From: Tenodera sinensis
Lineage: Eukaryota > Arthropoda > Insecta > Mantodea > Mantidae
Length of the DNA: 64,000 nt
Assembly: GCA_030765045.1 (NCBI GenBank)
Contig: CM060965.1
Span: 23,424,935-23,488,934 of the forward strand
Direction of reading: 5' to 3'
Each line of letters opens with the position of its first letter. Position 1 is the first letter of the stretch. The position numbers and the translations under genes were made by a program. The notes under the pieces were generated by a model that was not told the DNA's origin, searched no databases, and worked only from the letters and a program-made list of their open reading frames with translations. Shown here one piece after another: positions 34,306-46,346 of this stretch.

Positions 34306-34460
34306 TAAGAGGTAGAACTGGAACTTAAAAATTCAATGCCATCACAGTTCAAATCCCAGTTGTGGCATTGAATTTTTAAGTTCCAGTTCTACCTCTTAAA
34401 CTTTGCCCACACACGGCTTGTGTGTTTAAAAACAGTAAGTTTGTTGGCATAAATAAATTA
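34306..34460 (-). mobile_element. Family C foldback with perfect 36-nt hairpin arms
   Basis: The arm at 34306-34341 (core AAGAGGTAGAACTGGAACTT) is exactly inverted at 34363-34398, leaving a 21-nt loop that contains GTTCAAATCCC, a tRNA box B core. The right flank to about 34460 (CTTTGCCCACACACGGCTTG) is shared with 25797-25865. The perfect arms imply recent formation or gene conversion between arms. Confidence 0.88.
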
Positions 34461-35449
34461 TAATAGTCCAAGGGTAATTTCATATGAGCACATCAACAAG
34501 TGATTTATTAATTTAAAAATGGTTTGACATTTTACATTGAAGTTGTGTATACTATTTACGTTAAGTTCTGAGTGTGGAAAAAAATCCAAGCAATCAGAAG
34601 AAAACTGGATTTTTTCATTTTCAGATACTCGCCTTAAAATGGTTCGTTAAAATCAAAGCTATCTTCATTTAGTATGGGGCTTACATACCTGGTAGACCAT
34701 CACAGATAGGCACTGGTTTCAAAGTCAAGGCTCAAATTCAGCCCAGGCCAATGGTTTTTAAGTGTGCTTAACAGCAACAGCCTCATGAAGACGTCTACCA
34801 GCATGTTATATCTCCTGCAGGATGAAGTTCTGCCAGACCAGCATTGCTGATGTGGTCCTGGAAATTTACACCATTTATAAAATTTGTATATTACAGATGG
34901 GCAAAAATTTACTACCATCTTTGCGGCATCAATATTTCCAGATTTTTCAGCACTTGTATGTTTGACCACTCATTTGTGATGTCATGTGCAAAGCATGTGG
35001 AATCTAAGAACCAGCATATAGCGTCCTATTTTTCAAAGATTTGATTATTGCTCATGCTTATAACAAAAGGTGAAATAGAACTATTTCTGCAAGTGGTTTA
35101 GTCATTTTTATATTAACGTGAAGTAGACAAAAAAAAAATGCCTGTGTAAAGGAGATAAAAGATTGTGGATAGAGAAGGTTGTGTGAATGTAACAGCTGTC
35201 AGCTTATGGGCAAAATTTACATTTTTGTTGTTGTAATTTTTAAGTCATAGATTGATCACATACCCTGTGACAGAGCTGCTGAAGATGGGGAGTTCAGATT
35301 CCAGCAGTAGTGTTGAACTATCGGTTCACCATCTGCAAACAGCCAGTTCCTTAAAGTAGGTACCAGAAATGTACAAAAGAAAGGACAATTATTGCATTCT
35401 CATTGGTTTTTCAACTTACTTACCTTTGTATCATCCTGTGATGGTGATA
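34461..35449. other. Spacer, no feature recognised
   Basis: AT-rich non-coding sequence with short frames on both strands and no family pattern. Confidence 0.5.
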
Positions 35450-36600
35450 TTTGCCAAGAGCATATTGAACATACTGTGTGCAGACATTCACACTAACAAT
35501 TCATTCATTACACTACACTTAAACCAACATACCGCCATCAACACCAACACTGAGCACACTGAACATTTGAAGCTTCATTCATCACAACAGTTAAGTAAAC
35601 TGAACACTCCAAGCATTTACACACATCCAGTAAAGAACCAAACACCATGCAATGGACAACTAAACACATCTCTCAGCATTTGAACACGTTCGGTAAATGA
35701 CAAGTGAACATAACCTCACAGGCCTTGCAATTGACATCTGAACACAAACATGAGCAAACAGCACATTCAGCAGAACATACAATGGACAGCTGAACAAACA
35801 TCTGAACAATCAGTAAACAACTGAAGCAAACAATGTAATGGACAGCTGAACAAACATCTGAACAATCAGTAAACAACTGAAGCAAACAATGCAATGGACA
35901 GCTGAACAAACATCTGAATAGTCAGTAAACTTAAGCAAACAATGCAATGCACAGCTGAACAAACATCTGAACAGTCAGTAAACAACTGAAGCAAACAATG
36001 CAATGGACAGCTGAACAAACATCTGAACAGTCAGTAAACTGAAGCAAACAATGCAATGGACAGCTGAACAATTACCCTCAAACACACGCAAACAAGTACA
36101 CAAATATTTGTCAAATGCAAACATTCAGTAGACACTAACTGAACATACTGAGCATTTAACATGATACAATGGACAACTGAACAAAAATACATTGAACATG
36201 TACACATTCACTGAACAATTGAACATATCAAAACAAATACCATGCAATGGACAGTTGAACAAACATTCCCAAACACTTGCACACAATCCATGGACAACAG
36301 GCCATCACCAAACAGTATCATGCCGCAGACAACACAACAGAAATTCATCACTAAACACAAACATGCTAAGCAGACACTATCGATCACATCAAATACTGAC
36401 AGACAGTAGGCAATACTTACACACCCATCACCAAATGATCATGTTCTAGACAACATACAACTAAAAGCACCACAAGTTCATCACCCAACACTAATAAATC
36501 ATGCATTAAACAATCTATGCCCAACCATATTGTCATTTAAAACACTATGAAATATGACGTGCATTGGTTGAATTGAACAAAACTACCACCAACTATTGTA
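35450..36600 (+). repeat. A/C-rich degenerate repeat region around a minisatellite
   Basis: The plus strand is strongly enriched in A and C and poor in G over about 1.1 kb. Phrases such as GCAATGGACAACTGAACA recur irregularly (near 35650, 35781-36075, 36170 and 36243). Only the centre is regularly periodic. The strand asymmetry explains the chance open frames here. Confidence 0.8.
35781..36075 (+). repeat. 56/53-bp minisatellite, about five copies
   Basis: AATGGACAGCTGAACAAACA begins at 35781, 35837, 35893, 35946, 36002 and 36055, with spacings of 56, 56, 53, 56 and 53. The 53-bp units lack one AAC in the AAACAACTGAAGC block. The alternation of 56- and 53-bp units suggests duplication of a two-unit block. 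Confidence 0.92.
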
Positions 36601-37140
36601 TGGGCACCCAAACACTTCCACCGAAATATTAGTGTTTTTAAAAGAATTTATGGATCTTCATATAGTTGCAAGGAATGCTGTGGACATTGTCAAGTCATCT
36701 TACACTCCAGTGTATTCATAAGTGTTCAAGACTGATCCATCACATAGATTAGGCCAACTATGATTGCTTCTGTGAAATGCTTGCTCAGTTATTTTAAATG
36801 AACAGACTGTTGGCTAAAAAAAAGTTTTCCGCTAACTTATTGCTTGAGTGGAAGCAAAGTTTGCAATTTGTTTTAGCATGCTAAAAACACTGTCCATTTC
36901 AACATTCCAGAACATAAGGCTATCGTTACATTCTTGCTGGTTCATATCCTACTTTCCGTTGATTCATAGTTCTAGATCCTTGACAAATGTTTCCTTCTTG
37001 TCATATTTAGTTTGTTTTGTTTCTCTGCTTCCTATAATCTTGTTCCACATTCTTTAAGTTTCCTTGCATTACTCAAATAATTGTGTGAATTTATTTGCTG
37101 CCATTTTACTGGCATAGGTCTAGCTATATTGCCTCGTCTA
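36601..37140. other. Spacer, no feature recognised
   Basis: AT-rich sequence, nothing recognised. Confidence 0.45.
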
Positions 37141-37345
37141 CTAACTGTAGTATGTTACAATTTCTAAACCATTCAATTTCTTTGTCCATGCCCTTCTCGA
37201 ATACTTCCTCTGTTGATTGAAGTAGTCATTCCTGTCTTCTCTTCCACTCCAAGTATTACCAGACTTTCTATATCCAAATCCATTCTTTACACGTTTCCTC
37301 ATATTGTTTAGTTCATTAATGGAAACCAGATGCTGAGGCACTAGA
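37141..37345 (-). other. Possible exon-like or transposon-derived open frame
   Basis: On the minus strand a strong acceptor-like tract (TTTTCTTTTTCTAG) precedes an open frame reading VSINELNNMRKRVKNGFGYR and then GREDRNDYFNQQRKYSRRAW, ending in a stop about 65 codons on. It is highly basic and hydrophilic. It lies just downstream of a decayed hAT-like transposase on the same strand and could be an unrelated host exon or a further piece of that element. Not identified. Confidence 0.3.
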
Positions 37346-37559
37346 AAAAGAAAACATTACTTAAAATCTGTAACAGGCAGTGAAAGAAGAAAGCAACATT
37401 TAGAAAGAAAAATAAAATAACTAGACTCACCTTTTTAATGTTGGCTGTTGTATACATATATAATATATTTCTTACAATTATCAACTAGGCACTATAATTT
37501 TCAAACCAGAAACAGAATATTGAGCATCACCTGTGATAATTACAACATACTTGAAAACA

Positions 37560-38600
37560 AGCAATGATCAACATGTCCACATTCACCATTGAGAATCTTG
37601 CCACCTATACTTTTAGATCTCGATTACCCAACTTTATTCTAACTTTCCTCCACTCTTTCACAATCTTCAAACATGTTACCAAGGACAGTACTTTCTTCTT
37701 AACTGGTAATAAATTCAGGTCAATTAGTGTAATATGCAGCAATGAAGACCAGATTGTTAATTTCTGCTTCATCGAAAAGCATCTTTTCCAGCATCTCCAG
37801 TTAATTGATCACTTACTGTTTTGAAGTTATTGCATAATAAGTGTTAATCCAAGTTGTCCATCTCGCTAGAATCTTCTGCAGGTGGGGCAATATTAGGTAA
37901 GAGCTCTTGCAATGTCTGGACACAAAATAAAGCTTTAAGGAAAATCTTGATATTCAAGTTAAAACAATTGACATGGGGGAAGAAATTGGGCTTCTTTTCA
38001 TCAACAAAAGATGTGCACACTGCAGAAAAAAAGCCTTTAGGTTTTTAGCATCTTTTTCCGTATATGGTGCATCACAGAAATAATAGAATACCAAATAACC
38101 TTCAGCCATTGCTCAATGCTGTAGTAAAAACAAATTTTTCAAGTATCTCAGAAGTTACGAGGTACACTGCTCTTCATCTGTACAGTCCATGGCTCAGATG
38201 ATCATGTTGGGTTTGTGCCCAACTACTTCAGTTTTTGTCGATGGTGTTTTATATTTTTTCCCCTAACCCAATGCGAAACATTTTTCAGCACATCAGTTTT
38301 TTTTCCAAGTTTGGAGTTATTTGGTATTGGATCATTTAGTGTACTTCTCCAAGTTCATAAATTATTTGTATTCCAGTTTCCATAGTGTTGCTGTCTCTAG
38401 GATTTCCTTACACAAACCCATCAAAAAAGCAAATTTTTTATTCATTAAAGTCGACAAGAGTATGTGCTCTTGGTGGCCATCTTGGCTGCAGCAGAAACGT
38501 GAGTTACAAAATATGTGGTTTACAGTCTTTTCACATACTTTACACAGTAAAATGGTTCCTTCTATTGAAACAATATTACTTTATTACTAGCAAATTTGTT
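37560..38600 (-). pseudogene. hAT-type transposase relic with CGGBP1-like zinc finger
   Basis: Read on the minus strand in several frames, the blocks occur in family order. Near 38560 is LLCKVCEKTVNHIF, the BED/CGGBP1-like zinc-finger start. Near 38080 is CDAPYTEKDAKNLKAF, matching the DAAPYMxKAxxxL block of this hAT group. Near 37990-37900 follow NIKIFLKALFCVQTLQELLP and NIAPPAE, then ILARWTTWINTYYAI near 37850 and, near 37680, LSLVTCLKIVKEWRKV. At least four frame changes and multiple stops make it inactive. Neither TIRs nor a target duplication was found, so the ends are approximate. Confidence 0.65.
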
Positions 38601-40239
38601 CAGTTTTGTACTTTAATCCGCACTTGCCTTTGGCATGGTGTCAAATTGTGAACTGATGTGCAACTGTAAAGATTTTACCAGTTTCCTCAATTTTGTATTA
38701 ATGAGCATTGTAAAATGTGAGCCTCCCTTATTGAAGATGACAAATGATTCCAGAAATTACTGTAAGTATTAACTCAGCAAACGCTTACAAAAATCAGGTA
38801 GCCAGTCAAATATTTCTAGCAGATTTGAGTAAAATCTATTGCAACAGCCATGTTGGAACAAAAGTTGTAGCTTACTGCCGACCACACATTAAATCACAGG
38901 AGAGAAATTTGTAACTTTTTCTGAAGGTCACCATTTAAAAAAAACATTTTGCCATAAATCCAGACTGTTCAACAGCATACAACATTATCTCCATGTTACC
39001 CAGTTTGTTTTTCAGCTCCAAGTCCATGTCTTCTGATATGATTTTCAAAATTTCTCTTAGGTGCTTCAGATATTGAAGCCCCCAGTTCATTTTCATGTCT
39101 ACAATGATCAGTATTATCACTGTCAATAGCCATGTGTGCTCTGTAAGTCCTATTGCACACTTCTAATTTTAGCACAGCGTGGCCCAAGGTTTCTGCACTC
39201 TGCAGAACTCTGCACATGCATGTTCTCTGCTGCTGCCACCTGCTGAAACAAACTGGCATTGGAGAAGTTGGACAAAGGGTTCTGGAAGGAGGCAAGGCAA
39301 TGAGTTGAGAATATAGAGAAAAAGGACACATGGGCTAGTTTTGAGAACTTTTTAAATGCCCCTCAAGGGGGCAAAGGATGAGCCCCACACCTGCCCATTC
39401 TGGTGGCAATCATCCAGCATACAAAGCCGTGGTTCTACATTGCCTCCCTCATGCAGTTACCTAACATGCAGGGTTAATCAGGTCCCACATAAGCACCCTG
39501 GTTAGTCCCGTAATTTGTGTTACTGGTATGTGATCATTACAGTCATAAGCAACTCTGGAGGATTTGTGCTAATAGTGCAAGAACTGTCCGTGGCTCTCTG
39601 GTTATGTATAATGACAATATTTTCATTACATGCATTTGTTAATATCTATGCACGATTAGCATGCAAGGAGGTGCACGATCTCAATGTGAGCTACGTCATG
39701 CACAGTTTCTCACTGGGTCCTGAAGTTAAGGATAAATGCTAATTGGAATTATATACCAAAATTAAAAGGAAGAAATACATGGATAGATCTGAGAAAGCGG
39801 GAAAAATGGGTTACCTGAGAACATTTCAAAGGATAAGGTCAAACTTGATAGGATGTAATCTGTGCGCATTTACCACTGCCTAATTGGATGAAATTGTTAT
39901 AGGATAGTGGCAGAGTATTTGTAATGACAAATGGAATAAATTACCAAAGATAATTGTTAATTTTGGGAGATAAGAAAAGCAATTGTCAGACTGGGGAATT
40001 CCTTGGAAGGGGAGATAAATAAGGAGCTCAAAGGAGCAAGAGAAATACAATCTTAATAGCAATTACATAGTTCTAGAGATGCTAACCATACATACAACCA
40101 GGGTTTTCAAGTATAAAGAGCCTAATTTACAAAGTGTTAAGATTTCTAGACACATGTTAAATATCAAGGAGGTTTTTATGTAAGAAATATACTTTTACAG
40201 TACTTCAATTTTGAGTAACCAAAGGTCTAAGACAATGTT
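38601..40239. other. Spacer, no feature recognised
   Basis: Mixed composition. The 39140-39500 stretch is less AT-rich and may be an old repeat. No exon logic or family pattern was found in the open minus-strand frames near 38935-39331. Confidence 0.45.
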
Positions 40240-40960
40240 GCCAATACTGCAAATGTTTTTGAACGAGGTCTCGAAAAAATGGAATAATGCCTGTCAAAAA
40301 TGTGAATAGAAGTGAAAGACCATTTGGAGTTATTTGCTGATGAGCAAGTTAGTGAAGTTAGAAGGTTTAGGACCCGTTAAGATCATTGGGGCCACATTTG
40401 CTGATCAGGTAATTATAGAAGAGGACAGGGAAGATTTAGAATTCTCGACTTAAGCTTGTAGATGCATTTGAGGCAGGAGGATTGAATATTTTGATAAAGA
40501 ATATATTGTGGTTGAAGTTGACAATCTGGAAATAAATGATAAAATATTAAATAGAAGTTCTACAAGTCAAACAATTAAAATACTTTGGATATATTTTAGA
40601 CCTATCAGGTACAAGCAAAAGAAATTATGCTTAAAAGGCAATGAGTTCTTTAAATAGGTTTCTATTAGAACATTAAATAGTAAAAATTACATTTAGGTAG
40701 TTATTTTAACATATGGAAGTGAAACTTAGATGATAATTAAAGATCAAGATTGTTAGCAGCAAGTGAATAGCTTGAGAATAGAGCACATAAGGGTGAAAAT
40801 AGTTGCAGAAGAAAGTGTTAGAATAGAAGCAAGGACTCAATGTTTAGAGAATGACAAAGGAAAGGCCACTACAGAAGATAGTCTGGTCGGAACAGATGTA
40901 GTGCTCTATGTAAATGGCAAAGAACAATTAAATAGCCATTTGTGGATATAAAAACCAATT
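40240..40960 (+). pseudogene. Decayed LINE reverse-transcriptase fragment, C-terminal half
   Basis: ATFADQVIIEEDREDLE near 40395-40440 corresponds to the F/YADD catalytic block of non-LTR reverse transcriptases, with the second Asp changed to Gln. Then QLKYFGYILDLSGTS near 40570-40610 matches the yLGs thumb motif, SLNRFLLEH follows, and near 40715 HMEVKL-type sequence stands where LTYGSETW is expected. Stops occur every few codons. This is an old fragment without recognisable ends. Confidence 0.7.
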
Positions 40961-41714
40961 GTGCAGTATGAAAATAAGCTGAAAATGATAAAACAAAGTT
41001 TAAATCTTCACTAAGCTTTGTATTAAACTGTTAGTTTTACTTACAAAGGTTTGGAGCAGTAAACTCAAGTGGCTGCTTTTATTTGTTAAAAATTTTTGAG
41101 ACGTTCTATTTTGACTAATGAAGTATAGAGCAGCTCATACTTATTCAAAAATTGAAATTCACAAATTTGCAGCAGTTTTATTTACAAAATTCTGAGAAAT
41201 AATTCAGTTCTGTACACTACAGACTGCATTGATCTACATGCAAAATGTTTGGTATGATATTCTTATTTTTAATTCACAATTTTGAAACAAACCGCAAGTA
41301 AAAAAATTGTTACATATTTTCTAATATTCATGTATAATTGAACAATTCTATTTAATGAATTAATTTTGAAAATCTGAATTGCTTTAAGCTGTGGAATTTT
41401 TACATTTGTTCATGTATAAAATTTTAAACAAATTCAATTGACTAATAAACTGAAAAAGTTGCCTTTTGTTTATTTAAATATTTTGAGCAAGGTTTATTTT
41501 GGCTTTAAATCAAAATATTACCATCTTTGTTCACTGAAGTATAATTTCTATGCTGGTCACTGAAGTCAATGGCAGCCATTTGAACAATGCAAGTTCAGTG
41601 TTGGATTTTATCAACACAGGGTCAACTTCTTGAAACCTATGCCCCTTTATTGCATTATTGCACCTGGAACACAATAGGTTAAAGAAATATAAATCAAGGA
41701 AAACTGAAGCTATG
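40961..41714. other. Spacer, no feature recognised
   Basis: Very AT-rich sequence; nothing recognised. Confidence 0.45.
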
Positions 41715-41945
41715 AACAGTGAAGCAACAGATTCTAAAATAAATTAGAAATTAAAGGCTTCACTTATCTCAGTAATATTACAAGTTTGACAAATGCTGAC
41801 TAGTTTCAAACTGTATCCAAACAAGTTACCAGTTTGGATAGCTTTAAAACTAAGTTGGATATAACTTGAACCTAGTCGGCATTTGAAGAACTTGCAATAT
41901 TACTGAGAAGTGAAGCATTTAGTTTCTAACTTGTTCTTATTTTAG
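41715..41945. repeat. Foldback element, long form, ~80-nt imperfect arms
   Basis: The left arm (41739-41825) contains TTCACTTATCTCAGTAATAT, ACAAATGCTGACTAG and a stretch ending TGTATCCAAAC. The right arm (41857-41940) carries the reverse complement, including CTAGTCGGCATTTG and GCAATATTACTGAGAAGTG. Flanks match those of the short form at 24985-25095. There is no coding content; it fits a foldback MITE. Confidence 0.82.
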
Positions 41946-42119
41946 ATTATAAAAATATAAATTCAAATTTGGTGTTTTCTAATCCCTATACATTTAACTT
42001 GTTTAAAAAATAATTACTTCAATTTTAATTTGTATTTGGCAGGTTTTAAAAGCTTATTTGAAATTTATGATCCAGAAATTTAGTTTATTAAAAAAAAAAA
42101 TTTGGTTTACTAGAATGTA

Positions 42120-42360
42120 TATAATCTGGTAGAGTAAATGCTTTCACAGCCGGTGTCAATATAACTAGAAGATATGTCCAGGCTGTTATGCCATGGTCTG
42201 CTGGAGTTAATTTCCAGACGTTTTGTCCACAACTGTAGCAAACTTCGAGGAGACTAGGACCGCACCACTGAGGATATCTGCTGCAGTTGTGGATGAAACA
42301 TCTGGAAACTAATTCCACAAGACCATGGCATAATAGCCCAGAAATAACTTCTAGTTATAT
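42120..42360. repeat. Second foldback family, ~75-nt arms
   Basis: ACTAGAAGATATGTCCAGGC through CCAGACGTTTTGTCCACAAC (42165-42241) is inverted, with scattered mismatches, at 42280-42358 (AGTTGTGGATGAAACATCTGG ... AACTTCTAGTT). The spacer between arms is about 40 bp and GC-richer. It is unrelated to the foldback at 41715. No coding capacity. Confidence 0.85.
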
Positions 42361-43884
42361 ATAAATGGAATTTTCTACATCAAGGTTGCAGCAGTGTCAT
42401 AGAAGCTCATCACTCGGTCCAAATGCCTGAATTAACCTAGAACTCGGGCAATGCCTGCAACATATTAGAAGTATAATTAAAACATGCTTACAAAATGTGA
42501 ACCCTGGAAGAGAAAAGTTATTACTTATTAACTATAAAACCTGAAAAGAAATTCAGTATTAATAATCCTGTAAGAGAAAATTTAATTAAACATGAAAATC
42601 TTGTTAACAGTTTTTAAGCTGTGGAAATTCATCACGAATACCACAGCATCTTAACATATGCATATGCTGTTTATGTAAATTCATAATATATATGTGTGTC
42701 TTTGACACTAATTCACTAATTAAGTCCATTTCTTTACATTGTTCAAAATTCTCTAACCTTGTTTATAGTACCTAGTATAAAGTTCGGTTTTAAAGTTCTT
42801 CGATTTTCTTAAACATCCCTGTAAAATTCGCTAGTGTAAGTCCTCTATAGCTCTATTTTCTTTACAATGCTGTAAAATAGCATAACATTCTCTAAACAAT
42901 GCATTTCTTGCTTTAAAGTTCTCTATAAAGCCAAATAATGGCAGATAATATAGGTAGGTGGGAAGAGGGTAAGGTTTAGGTTATGTTCAAGTATCGATGG
43001 GCCTCAGAGAGGCCATATTTCTCTAATGTGACCCCCCCAAGCATAAGATTGATGGTCTCAGACCATATTTTCTCTAATGCTTAAAAAGTCCATATAAAAG
43101 CGTAGACAAAAGCTACACTGAATTGCACGCTATGAATGGTACAAAGCACAAATAGAAGTTGTGGATAAGGGGAGTGGCACAAATGTACAGCCGCACTCAT
43201 ACCCTTGCCTACAACTTCTACTCCTGGCTTACACCACTCAGCCTGCACACTCACACGGGACCTGACCTAGGATACCCACAGTCACACCTGCCCCCACCCT
43301 GAAGCGGAGGTGCTCGACGCAGTCAGGATGCAGGACACTCACAAGCTAAACTACCCTGCAAGAGAATACACTCGCACTCACACCAGTATCCTAGTGTCTA
43401 TAGGGAGCCTCGTGGTGTACTAACCTTACCAGCACTCTGCGGAAACATCCAGCCACTAACCCCCATCCCGTGTTGCTGACAATCACGAGACAGTCTACAC
43501 TTATGTACTACCCAACCTGAAAGAGAAGGCGACCTGACTGGGAGGGCGGAGGGCACTCTACCAGGCTCATGGCGACCCTCCCGCAGGTGCTGGGGGCGCA
43601 AAAAGGGCCTAGTGCAGGATCCCCCTTCCTCCGGCCACGAGAGATCACAGGTGGGGTCAACCAGGATACCCGCAGTCATAGGGAGGTCGTGCTATGAAGA
43701 TACTGCACATCAGTTTACCTCTGGCAAAGCCTATTACATCCTAACCATATACAGGTTGTATCACCACCGAGGAAATTAGTGGGAGGGGGGGGGGGGGCAT
43801 TGTATACTCTACGTACCGTGTGTCCAGCGACGGGCGTCACAAGATGTCTTGATGCCTTAATACTAACATCCCAACCTTCAGCTT
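42361..43884. other. Spacer containing a GC-rich block (about 43180-43700)
   Basis: The sequence switches to markedly GC-richer DNA between about 43180 and 43700. GGATACCC followed by CAGTCA recurs near 43270 and 43664. A minus-strand frame at 43398-43679 is open but has no family pattern. The block might be a repeat, an old element or a CpG-containing 5' region of an unidentified gene. A 12-base G-run lies near 43787-43797. Confidence 0.4.
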
Positions 43885-44090
43885 GCCTCGCGGGTCCTCC
43901 TGGGGTCGTACACTACTGTTCCAGAACCTAACCTACCACTGTGGGCTCTCTTGGGATCGTGGGCCACTGTTTCAGAACCTAACCTACCACTGCAGTCGGT
44001 ACTGGGGTCGTGGACCACTGTTTCAGAACCTAACCTACCACTACGGGCTCTCCTGGGATCGTGGTCCACTGTTTTAGAACCAACCTAGCC
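43885..44090 (+). repeat. 51-bp minisatellite, four copies
   Basis: CAGAACCTAACCTACCACT starts at 43922, 43973 and 44024 with a degraded next unit at 44075; units also share GGGATCGTGG and CCACTGTTTCAG. The exact spacing is 51 bp (17 codons), so frames stay open on both strands; these are not supported genes. Each unit holds CCTAACCTA, two near-copies of the insect telomere pentamer CCTAA, probably by chance. Confidence 0.9.
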
Positions 44091-44869
44091 TGCGAGCTTT
44101 CCTAAGTTTTAGGCCTATACCCAGAACCTGACACCTGCATGTTATTCCTGTACTAAAATAATTCTCCTGCTATTTATTTTTAAATCCTAAATTATCTAAT
44201 GTTTTTAGAATGAGAAGTTGCGACTTAACGAAAACTGACCTAAAACTTCAACCTGAGAACATTGCTACTGTCTGGCATAAACAATGAACATTTACTTAAC
44301 CTGTATATAAAGAACAGTGGAGTACCTAACTTATTTAGCTGACTTGAAAACGCTAAGGGGTGTCAAAGGCGGGGAAGCCGAAGGTTAAGATTTTGAGGCA
44401 AACAGACGCAATGCGTAGTAATGGGAGAGGCAACTTTGAAAAATATTGCACATCAAATATACATAAATACATAAAAGGCTCTTATTAATTCAAGAACAAT
44501 TTACTTTTGACATTACATTAATACTTTACAAGCATTTGAATGTGTTAAAAACTCAGCTGTACAAAATTACTTTTTAATACTATAAAATTTAATTTAATTC
44601 TTTTCCAAACTGGAATATAAAATAGGTTTTAAAGCATTTAAATATTGAAACTGAAATTAACTTTTTAACCAAATTGAAAATGTAAAATATTACTTTAAGC
44701 ACTTAAGAGAGTTAACTGAAATTTAAATTCATGGGGAAAACGTCTGTGCCTCGTATATTAAAACTACACAAGCCCACGAAGGTCCAAACTGAACTTTAAT
44801 TTAAAATATGGAGACGTTAATGGGGCAAGTTTAATGGGGCAGTACACACATTGACATTTGTACAACATT
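44091..44869. other. Spacer, no feature recognised
   Basis: Composition returns to AT-rich DNA after 44100. Nothing recognised. Confidence 0.45.
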
Positions 44870-44980
44870 TTTCGGAGTTCATGAGTCTCGAAACTTATTT
44901 CCAATTAAATCTCGGTATCGAAGTTTTTGGATAGAACTCAAAATTCTATTTGTCGTAAGTAGGTACGTAGTGAAGGAAAT
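44870..44980 (+). repeat. R850 repeat, diverged 3'-end fragment
   Basis: CATGAGTCTCGAAACTTATT, AAATCTCGGTATCGAAGTTT, TTGGATAGAACTCAAAATTC and GTAAGTAGGTACGTAGTGA align with the last ~110 bp of the family (compare 28420-28520) with many substitutions. Only this end is present. Confidence 0.6.
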
Positions 44981-46346
44981 GCGAGTCAGTTTTATCTACT
45001 GTATCACAGATCGAAGTATGTAAATGCGATTTTACTTTTTTTGGATTAACAAGAAATCTCATTTCGTGCTGCAGCAGTTAAAAGGCGCAGTCGTCGTGCA
45101 CGCTGCGTCTGCAATTGTCAAACGGGGCAACTATCAAATGGACTTCAAGAACCCAATGTTGGACCTGCATTTGGGCTTGAGTTAGTAAATTGTTCAGTTT
45201 TGAAGTTCATATCAATGCCTCAAGCCTTAACTTTCGGCATGAACTCCCGTAACTGAAATACCTACAGCAGAGATGGGTAAATCTACTTCTACTCACAATG
45301 TGTTAGTTCTACTGTTTCATCTACTACTAAAACAAATATGGCTATTTTCTTTTGTCTTCAACTGTCATTTTACTGCTTTAAAATATTTAAGCAAATTTAC
45401 TGTACTTTATTCTTTTGTTATATTCATGAAATATAATTAATACTTTTTATGCAATATTTTAAAAATTTACTTCATTAAGTTAATTCCTTTGTGCAAGATT
45501 TCAAAATTTACTTCATTAACTTCATGAAACTTTATATCATAGCAGCAAATATTACTTTGAATATGCAAATTTTTAACTTTGTATTTTAATGTAAATTTAT
45601 TGCAGTGAAAATGAATTTAACATGATGCAGTAAAGCTACAAATAAATGAAATTATTTCGTGCCCCATCTCTGATAAAAAGACCATTGTACTCATATTAGC
45701 GTATCCCTCGATGTCCTTGCACGAGGTGAAGTCTCGGCTTCCAAGAAAGGTCCTCTTCCACCACTCCACACTCAACACTGAATGAACTACCTACCCAGTG
45801 CCTTGTGCCTTCAAACTCATGCAATCAGTCACCTGACTTCCCAGTCGATCACGTGACATGCTACATCACCCCCGCCCCTCCTTGATATATTGCCTTTTAA
45901 GGTAATGTATCAGCGAAAATAAAAAACCAACATTTTCTGTTGAATGCTTTCGCTTTTTATGACAAACAAAAATTTTACGAACTATATAAAAATTACAATA
46001 TTATTTTTTTTATTCATATTTAAACACTTTTTGTGGCAATATAAAATGCACCTTGGGCCCTACAGTTTATCGTATCACTCCCAAATCCTTCATTTCAACT
46101 TAGTACACAAATATAAACAAATTGTGTGCAGACATTTCTTAATTTTAATTATTTTGAGATAAAAAAAATTGTTAACGTGTTATTGCATATTTCAAATTCT
46201 TCAATTTCAGATATGGAAATTAATTTGAGCTTAACTATTTCATACTTTATTAAGTATTGAGCATAAATTTTTAAATCCATAATTACTGAAGCTACTCTGA
46301 AATTTTAAGCTTATAAGTTATAAACTGTAATGTATGATATTCATTG
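44981..46346. other. Spacer with a GC-richer patch at 45690-45890
   Basis: AT-rich except for 45050-45200 and 45690-45890. An E-box core CACGTG lies at about 45850. No exon or repeat family was identified. Confidence 0.4.

Noticed and set aside
37432..37530. Short minus-strand exon ending at an AAAAAG|GTGAGT donor
   Set aside because: Joining it to the 37345 acceptor in the open frame creates a stop, and no upstream partner was found.
43878..44077. Overlapping plus and minus frames in the 51-bp repeat
   Set aside because: A unit length divisible by three keeps both strands open; there is no other coding evidence.
43922..44080. CCTAACCTA units as interstitial telomere repeat
   Set aside because: The pentamers are not in a continuous CCTAA array; they are part of a longer 51-bp unit.
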